Positions 58,024 through 64,000 of a stretch of 64,000 bases of DNA are shown piece by piece. Numbering within the stretch: position 1 is the first letter of the stretch; each line of letters begins with the position of its first letter. This stretch comes from Pelomyxa schiedti (Eukaryota > Evosea > Pelobiontida > Pelomyxidae): the NCBI GenBank assembly GCA_020536535.1, contig JAHLWZ010000720.1, forward strand, positions 3,252 to 67,251, written 5' to 3'. The notes below the pieces were generated by a model. The model had not been told where the DNA came from, did no database searches, and saw only the letters and a program-made list of their open reading frames with translations. Made by a program: the position numbers and the translations under genes.

Positions 58024-59820
58024 ATGAGCACGACGGTCGCGCCGTCGTTTGTTGCGCCGTGCACGAGCAATGTCCCTCAAGCTCCGCAGTCCACGTCGCA
58101 GTACCCGCCGCCGCCGACACAACCACCGGCACCAGGAGTAGGCGTCGGGGTGCTGGGCCCCACGCAGCTCCAGCAGCACACACAACTGCAAGAAACAGCA
58201 ACGGCAGCTGCGGCGGCGAGCACCGGCGACTACGACGAAGAAATAGGGGAGGCGGGGGAAGAGGGAGAGGGAGAGGGGGAGGGAGTGGGGGAGGGGGAGG
58301 GGGAAGCAGAAGGCGAGGGAGAGGGCAAGAGGAGGAGGGGAAAAAGGGGAGGGAGGAGGAGGAAGACTATGCCCAAGGAGGGGACCAAGAGGACCGTGAT
58401 GATAGGCGACGAAATGGTTTCGTTCAAGCTCCTCACAAGAGAGGTATGTATTTGTTTGTTGAGCTATTTTTTTTTTTTTTTCTTTTTTTGTTTTTCCCCC
58501 TTCTCTTTCTTCTCTCGGTGGGTTATTATGTTCACTCACTCTATTTTGTGAAATAGGGCAAGATGGTAAAGGAGTATATCAATGTATGCCTCTCATTCTC
58601 TGAAACTCTTTGTGGAAACTTCTCTCTTCTTGGTAATTAACTATGTACAATAAAAAAGGAGCCTGTGGAAAGAGTTCCTACGAATTCGTCAAACATGGCT
58701 GAAGATGAAGAACTTGAAGAAGAAGAAGATGTCTCACCTGAATGCAAGTAAAAAGTTTAACCGTTATGAGCCATCCTTTTCTTATGAAAGTTGGCAGGGA
58801 CAGAAGCGCTCATTGTTAGAGCCAAAGCTCACTGTGCACACCCCCCTGGTGCCATTCCCCAGCCAAGGAATAATGCCCTGTTAGTCTATGGCACAGAAAC
58901 CCTCTGCACTACGGATCTATTTTCTTACTTTTCGAACTTCTCACCTGTTTCTGCCGAGTGGATTGATGATGCATCATGTACAAAAAATATATTTGTGCAA
59001 ACTCACCAAATTTAGGTGTGATTGTTTTCCCAGATCCTGAGACAGCATCCCAGGCATTACTAAAAACAGCATTTTCTACACTCCCCGAAATATCCACAGC
59101 ACCCACAACAGCTGCGGTAACGGCATCAACCACACCCACAGCGGCCACAGAAACCACAACCACAACCACAACCACAGCTACAGCCACAACATCATCAACA
59201 TCGACTTCAACACCTATCGTACAACAAAGTGACGGGTGGAGTGCCTGTACCCCAACAAAAGTCAAGGGTGCCACAGTTCGCCTTGCTGCACGAGTGGCAA
59301 CATCATTGGATGTAAAGCCTACTGCACCGCAGTTTTCTTTGTTTTATGCCAACTTGTTTCTGGACGACAGGTTTGCACATTTACAAGGTTTCACTCTAAC
59401 ATTTATAAGTGGGAAAGTTGTGACAAACAAGAGACCGGTGAAAGGTATATAAGCTCAGTCCTGTCGCTACACTCAGACAACTTAAAACCTTCATTCACCT
59501 CAACAAAAGGAAAGAGGAGGGGAAAATACAATGGGCACCATGAAAAAGCAGGCACACCACTTCCAGAAAGCGGCGCAACCAAGAGGAGGAGAAAGAAACT
59601 CAAGAAGAAGAAGAGGGTGGTGGTGGTAAAAACTGAAAGTGACAAGTGAGCACAAAACTATCACCAAAACCTCACTAACCACTCTTCCAGGAATAGCACC
59701 ACTGCACCAGCACCACTCCCAGTACCCGGCCCTACATCCGAGATTCCTGCCGTAACATCTATAAAACTAGAACCACTAGTCAACACCACAACAGACCAAC
59801 ACCCAAACTCCATGTCTTGA
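58024..59820 (+). CDS. NCBP3: NCBP3-like nuclear cap-binding subunit
   Basis: ATG 58024 opens MSTTVAPSFVAPCTSNVPQA, then a Gly/Glu repeat (58230-58340) and a basic stretch KRRRGKRGGRRRK. After two introns: NNALLVYGTETLCTTDLFSY then FSNFSPVSAEWIDDASC, which matches the RRM-like cap-binding core of NCBP3 (...LYGVDxMSTxDVFSYF...P..IEWLDDTSCNVV). After a 37-bp intron comes VIVFPDPETASQALLKT. Then a Thr-rich tract, VRLAARVATSLDVKPTAP (the LFMRFAT..D.K region) and a basic tail KRRRKKLKKKKR ending at TGA 59818-59820. The family binds capped RNA with NCBP1. The middle linker is Thr-rich here rather than acidic. Confidence 0.82.
58230..58345 (+). repeat. Gly/Glu simple repeat in NCBP3
   Basis: In-frame GEGEGE-type repeat (EEGEGEGEGVGEGEGEAEGE) from a nearly pure purine strand. 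It creates a false open frame on the minus strand. Confidence 0.75.
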
Positions 59821-59907
59821 AAAAAACTTACCAAAAAAACCCTCCAAACGAAAACTTATTGCCTTATCTTTTCTTAATCGACAACTAAAAAAAAAAAAAA
59901 ACTTTCC

Positions 59908-60331
59908 ATGGATGACGTGAAGATGCTCAAACTAGACACGGCAACTGAGCCCAACTTGGAGCCGCGCTCTGTTTCTCGCCTGAACGAGGACTACGACGTA
60001 CCCCTGAGACCATCAAATACACCAAGTGCGCACTACCTTCCACCCCCGACTTGTGAGAGATGGCCTGCCTCTGTTAGGGAATTGTTGGGAGATTACAGAG
60101 CTGGCATGTTCAGGTCTGTATTTGGGTACTGATCTCCCTGTGTGTTCCTGAATCTCAGGCAGGTGGGATGTGATGAGGAGTGCTTTGGAGAAGGGCGACT
60201 CTGAGGAGGATGCGTTTCTGATGGCCCTGGAGAGGACTCTCAATCCTGCTGCCACTCATCCAAAGTACGAGGACTGGCTCAATGTTCCACTGGGAAAAGG
60301 AGTGCCTCACACTCCCTTGCTCCAGATGTGA
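59908..60331 (+). CDS. Small unknown two-exon protein
   Basis: ATG 59908 opens MDDVKMLKLDTATEPNLEPR. An intron (about 60114-60166) joins GMFR to WDVMRSALEKGDSEEDAFLM, and the protein ends ATHPKYEDWLNVPLGKGVPH then TPLLQM at TGA 60329-60331, about 123 residues. Acidic and helical stretches are visible, with no signal peptide or membrane segment. I do not recognise a family. It sits directly between NCBP3 and a Rac gene on the same strand. Confidence 0.6.
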
Positions 60332-60517
60332 GTGAGACTCAGATCTTCAGTACTTCCAGATCGCCACGTGAAGTTCATGTGAATGTGATCTCTGGATCTG
60401 CCATTTCCAGAAGTGACTCTCATATCTCCGCTGTGGAAAATTTCGCTTTCGCTGGTGAAACGCGACAAACAAATAATAAAAAAAAAAAAACAAAAGAAAC
60501 GGGTGCGTTGTAGCGGT

Positions 60518-61607
60518 ATGGACAGCGACACCACGACAACCACGTCGGGTTGTTGTTGTGAAGTCGATACTACATGCGACGTTGGCGAGGTCTCGGTTTC
60601 GTACGACGCTTCGATCCCCATCAAATGCGTTGTGGTCGGTAAGATCTCCCTTTTCTGAGTTTATGGCCTTAACTGTAAAAGGCGACGGCTCAGTTGTATG
60701 TTCTTTGGAGTGTCATTTTCGTTTATTTACAAAAGAAAGGGTAAAACCTCAATTTTGATCTCGTACACCTCAAATACATTTCCAAAGGTATCACTTTTTC
60801 TTTTCCCTCCCTCTGATCGTCGTAGGAGTACATTCCTACTGTGTTTGATAACGTATGTTATGAGGATATTCTTCATTAATACGATGTAACTGGTGTCGTA
60901 GTACTCCCAGCAGCTAAGCGTTGACGGGTTTCCTGTTACCTTACACCTGTGGGTAAGTGAGCGTTTTCTTCCCTCTTACCCTCACATCTTTTTAGGATAC
61001 AGGTAACAGTACTGCTCACCTAGGATTCTATTAATAACCTCTTCAGCGGGGCAAGAAGAATATAACCGGGTTCGGCCACTTGCTTATCCAAGTAGTGAGA
61101 AATCTTTCCCGGAATAGTAGCTAATGTATCTTCAGAGTCGGATATTATTATTATTTGTTTTTCTGTTGTGACATTGTCATCTTTTGAGAATGTTACAGAG
61201 AAGGTAATCGGTAGCTAAATTAAGTTCCTTACCTAAAGTACTTTTCACCAAGTGGGTACCGGAGATTCGGCATCACGTCCCTCATGTACCAATTCTTCTT
61301 GTTGGAACCAAAGTTGACCTTAGGGATGACACACCTGGAGAAACCTCTGAGGGAGACTCTGTTGCCAGTGAAGAAGAATATATCCCATACGAACAAGGAA
61401 GTGACCTAGCATCACGTATAAAGGCATCAAAATACCTTGAGTGCAGTGCACTTACACGACAAGGAATCGAAGAGGTATTCTACTCCCAGTCTAATCTCCA
61501 CCATAACCTAGTAAAAGGTTTTTATTGAAACAGTCCGCACTATTGTCAATAAAACCAAACGTCCACCTGACAAACCACCAAGCAGAAAGTTTTGTGTATT
61601 GCTATAG
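60518..61607 (+). CDS. Rac/Rho GTPase with N-terminal extension and CaaX end
   Basis: ATG 60518 opens a 34-residue Thr/Cys-rich extension (MDSDTTTTTSGCCCEVDTTC) before the GTPase core: IPIKCVVVG joined over introns to DGSV and GKTSILISYTSNTFPK. Then EYIPTVFDN, YSQQLSVDGFPVTLHLW, and PEIRHHVPHVPILLVGTKVD with LRDD, ASRIKASKYLECSALTRQGI with EEVF, and the tail KTKRPPDKPPSRKFCVLL ending at TAG 61605-61607. CVLL is a geranylgeranylation-type CaaX box. It would control actin through effectors like PAK or WAVE. Introns near 61000-61240 are only roughly placed, so the DTAGQE region was not fully checked. Charged residues after VDLRDD make the insert-region loop long (GETSEGDSVASEEEY). Confidence 0.88.
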
Positions 61608-61714
61608 GCAGAGCCGTAACTAGAACCATCTCTATTTTAATATGCCTGTATTTCAATAGAAAAAGTTTTTTGAAACAAAAAAAAAAGTTTATCTAAAAGT
61701 TGTTGCATTGGTTT

Positions 61715-63615
61715 TTAAAAAATGAGGAAATCCTCCTTTGGGAGCTCCTTTAGCACAAGGGTGAACTGACCCTGGCTGTCTTCAGTAGAAGACACAGGTT
61801 GTGTGACCTGGAATGTTGTGTTTGGAGAAACGATGACCTCATCCTCCATGGAAACATAAGAGAGATCCTGGATTGCCCTCCCATTCAAAAGGAGAAGCTT
61901 GATCAGAACACCACCTCTGCCTGCAAATCCCCTTGCAGCTGACTCATGTTTCCCGGTCGATGTGAATCCTGTCCACCTCACTATCCTTTCGTTGATGTAC
62001 TCCCTCCTCATAGTGGCCACTGCATCAGCTGGAAGTCCGCGGTAAGTAACCCCCTTAAAATTTGGCAGTTTGGCCAGTGCTGAAAGCAAAGTGAACAAGA
62101 AGCTGCTCCAGATTTCGATCTTGAATGCCTATTGTCGTTGTTTGCTTGTTGTTGAGTTGTTTTTGTGTTGGATACCAGTCTGTTTCGCAAGTCCCTGTTG
62201 AGAACATAATACAAGTTTTCTTGTGTCGGGCCTGATACTCCAATGTCAAATGTGTAAATAACAATTGCCAACACTTCTTCTCTTGTTAAGTGACATGAAG
62301 CGATTATTTCCTTTGTAAATAGTCAATTCCACATCGAAAATCACTCTGAGAACACACTGGGGGAGCAAAAAGCATATCATCAGTGAAATCAACGGCAGCA
62401 GACAGAATGAGCTGAAGCAGGGGGATTGCAAGATCCTGTCCCAAGAGTGACTCAACACAAGGCCTTGGCTGGAAGCCCTTAGGAAATCTGAGATAATCTC
62501 TGAGAGCTAACTTAGCATCCATTTCCACATTGACAAGATGACTAGCTTGGAGAGTTTCAGTTTCAAGTCATAATATTAAAAATGGAATTAACATGTGTGC
62601 TGTTCCCTGCTACTGGGGCTAATGTATGTAACCTGCTTGTTAGCATTAAGTATCGCTGCCTGTTGCTTAAGGGCTCTTTCTTTTTCCGCCTTCAATGCCT
62701 TTGCTTGCTCTGCCAGTGCTCTCTCCCTTTCTTTTGTGAGTTCAGTTGCCTGTTGTTCCAGTGCTTCTTGTTTCTCCCTCTTCTCCTTCTCAAGTAATTG
62801 AGCGGCTCTCGTCAGCGCTTCATAGTGCCTTAGAATCTTCTCTATATGTCCCTTTCTAGCTGCAACCTGCAAAGGGGTTTCAGGGAACATGCTGCTTGTG
62901 AGGTTGGCATCAATTCCCGTTGTTTTCATCAGTAGCCTTACACATTGAACACAGCCTGTCTCACAAGCAACATACAGAGGTGACTTGCCACGGAACATTA
63001 CAATGGGGGAATCAGCGGGCGGGATATAGTTGACATTGACACGGGAGCACCGAGTCATTGCCACAGCCACAGCCATGTCATAGTTATCTTCAGTGCAAGC
63101 AACATGCAGAGGGCACCCGATGGTGGTAGATACGTCATTGCGCTTTAGCAACCTCGCAACGACTTCTATGTGTCCAGACTGACAAGCAAGTGATAAGCCA
63201 GTGTAGCCAGACGAACTTACTGCGTTGACATTGAGTGGTAGGTGCCGGGCCGAACTGAGAAGCAGCTCCAAGACTTCCACCTTTCCCTCACTACAAGCAC
63301 AGTGGAAGGCAGTCCATCCGTCTGCGCTTAACACAGAGTTGATGTCCCACGCTGGGTTTTTTTTCAACAGTCTCTTCAGGGTTCCAATGTCACCTCCACA
63401 ATACGCCTTGAAAAGCTGACTAAAATGCAGGTGTGGTTCCTCAGCATCAGTCTAAGTGGTAGGTCAGCAAAAACGTATATTTGTTAAAAAAGTACACACT
63501 CCTCCCACATGATGGTTTTCACTAGCACCTGGGCTTTTGGCAACATGAGACTGCCAATAATAATAGGACAATTCTGTGCGGCAGGCGTCCTCCCACCACT
63601 GATGAGACTTCCCAT
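61715..63615 (-). CDS. Ankyrin-repeat protein with C-terminal mono-ADP-ribosyltransferase domain
   Basis: The large exon 62588-63452 encodes ankyrin repeats (GWTAFHCACSEGKVEVLELL, GYTGLSLACQSGHIEVVARL, CPLHVACTEDNYDMAVAVAM, KSPLYVACETGCVQCVRLLM, TPLQVAARKGHIEKILRHYE) followed by a coiled coil (EKEKREKQEALEQQATELTK). The 3' exons form an ART domain: VLAIVIYTFDIGVSGPTQEN with LYYVLNRDLRNRL, LSALAKLPNFKGVTYRGLP (Arg), RWTGFTSTGK (Ser-Thr), and SYVSMEDEVIVSPNTTFQV (ExE), ending EDFLIF at 61715. This R-S-ExE set is that of arginine-type mono-ADP-ribosyltransferases, so NAD-dependent modification of proteins is expected. The start is uncertain: ATG 63615 (MGSLISGGRTPAAQ) splices in phase, but upstream exons may exist. 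Confidence 0.78.
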
Positions 63616-64000
63616 GTGTGTACTCACCACATTTACATTTACACCGCCTGGTGGTAAATCAATGGAGGCTCGCTATTAAATCATCGCATACACACAACCA
63701 ACGCAAAATGGTTTAAGGCAGGTGGCACAGTGCATCGTTCCCAGGTCAGCCCGAAAAGAAGACTCGCAGGAGCATAGAGTGGAGAGAGATGGTGCACAAT
63801 CTCTACAATCTGAGAACTCCGTGAGCCGAAGAAGAGAAATGGTTGCCAGTACCTTTGCATGGATTTGTCAAATGGCCTGTACAAATACACTGAAGAACCT
63901 TTGCCTGGGGGTTTTTCTCCAGCCACTACAAAGCGAGTTAAATAGGTAGTGTTTAGTTCCTAACCTTGCTTTTCTGTGACGGCTTTTCAAGGCATGTGTG
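63616..64000. other. Right edge of window, no supported gene
   Basis: Short open frames on both strands (for example 63681-63949) lack family signals. A possible exon end on the minus strand (GGVNVNV before GTGAGT near 63630) could be an upstream ankyrin exon or another gene. Confidence 0.3.

Noticed and set aside
57967-58539. Minus-strand frame with Pro/Ser/Leu runs
   Set aside because: Antisense of the NCBP3 Gly/Glu repeat.
1-64000. Bacterial, viral or transposon origin of the window
   Set aside because: Nearly every gene has GT-AG introns and a eukaryotic family identity. No transposase, reverse transcriptase, terminal repeats or CRISPR-like arrays were found by reading.

Overview
This is nuclear DNA of a gene-dense, intron-rich unicellular eukaryote. 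About 30 protein-coding genes and one U6 snRNA gene sit in 64 kb. Introns are short (mostly about 40-70 bp, GT-AG), the standard genetic code is used, intergenic gaps are often under 300 bp, and several gene pairs converge with only tens of bases between stops. No bacterial operon, CRISPR, tRNA or transposon was seen. The gene content (Rho/Rac GTPases, GH7 cellulase, ankyrin and F-box proteins, Crinkler/RHS-like NTPase-nuclease, RNase T2, GM2-activator-like lipid-binding protein) suggests a free-living phagotrophic protist. Amoebozoa is my best guess, but the sequence alone does not prove it.

Layout, left to right: an unknown 3' gene end; U6 snRNA (370-475); an ankyrin/F-box protein; a six-TM membrane protein; a divergent Rho GTPase that may be spliced onto a following kelch/F-box protein; EBP1/PA2G4 with a large low-complexity tail (minus); an unknown multi-exon protein (minus); a RasGEF (minus, 10.7-14.8 kb); an acidic Lys/Glu-rich protein; a cytochrome b5-domain protein of NCB5OR type; a VWA-domain protein; an FtsJ-type 2'-O-methyltransferase (minus); a Ser/Thr-rich protein (minus); a secreted GH7 cellulase (minus); a zinc finger-M28 peptidase fusion (minus); NSUN5-type rRNA m5C methyltransferase (minus); AP-1 sigma (minus); THOC2 (plus, 7 kb); an unknown protein (minus); HFM1/MER3 meiotic helicase (minus); a RING-H2 protein; a Crinkler/RHS-like P-loop NTPase-nuclease; a kinase-like fragment with an in-frame stop; a long coiled-coil protein; RNase T2; a GM2A/NPC2-like ML protein; an ARA6-like N-myristoylated Rab (minus); NCBP3; a small unknown protein; a Rac GTPase; and an ankyrin-ADP-ribosyltransferase (minus).

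Functional themes are housekeeping RNA biology (U6, THOC2, NCBP3, NSUN5, FtsJ, EBP1), signalling and membrane traffic (two Rho-family GTPases, RasGEF, Rab, AP-1), secreted or lysosomal digestion (GH7, RNase T2, ML protein), meiosis (HFM1) and conflict or effector-like proteins (Crinkler/RHS-like, kinase relic, ankyrin-ART). Most exon boundaries were inferred by eye from frame, splice signals and family resemblance. Gene ends are firmer than internal splice sites.
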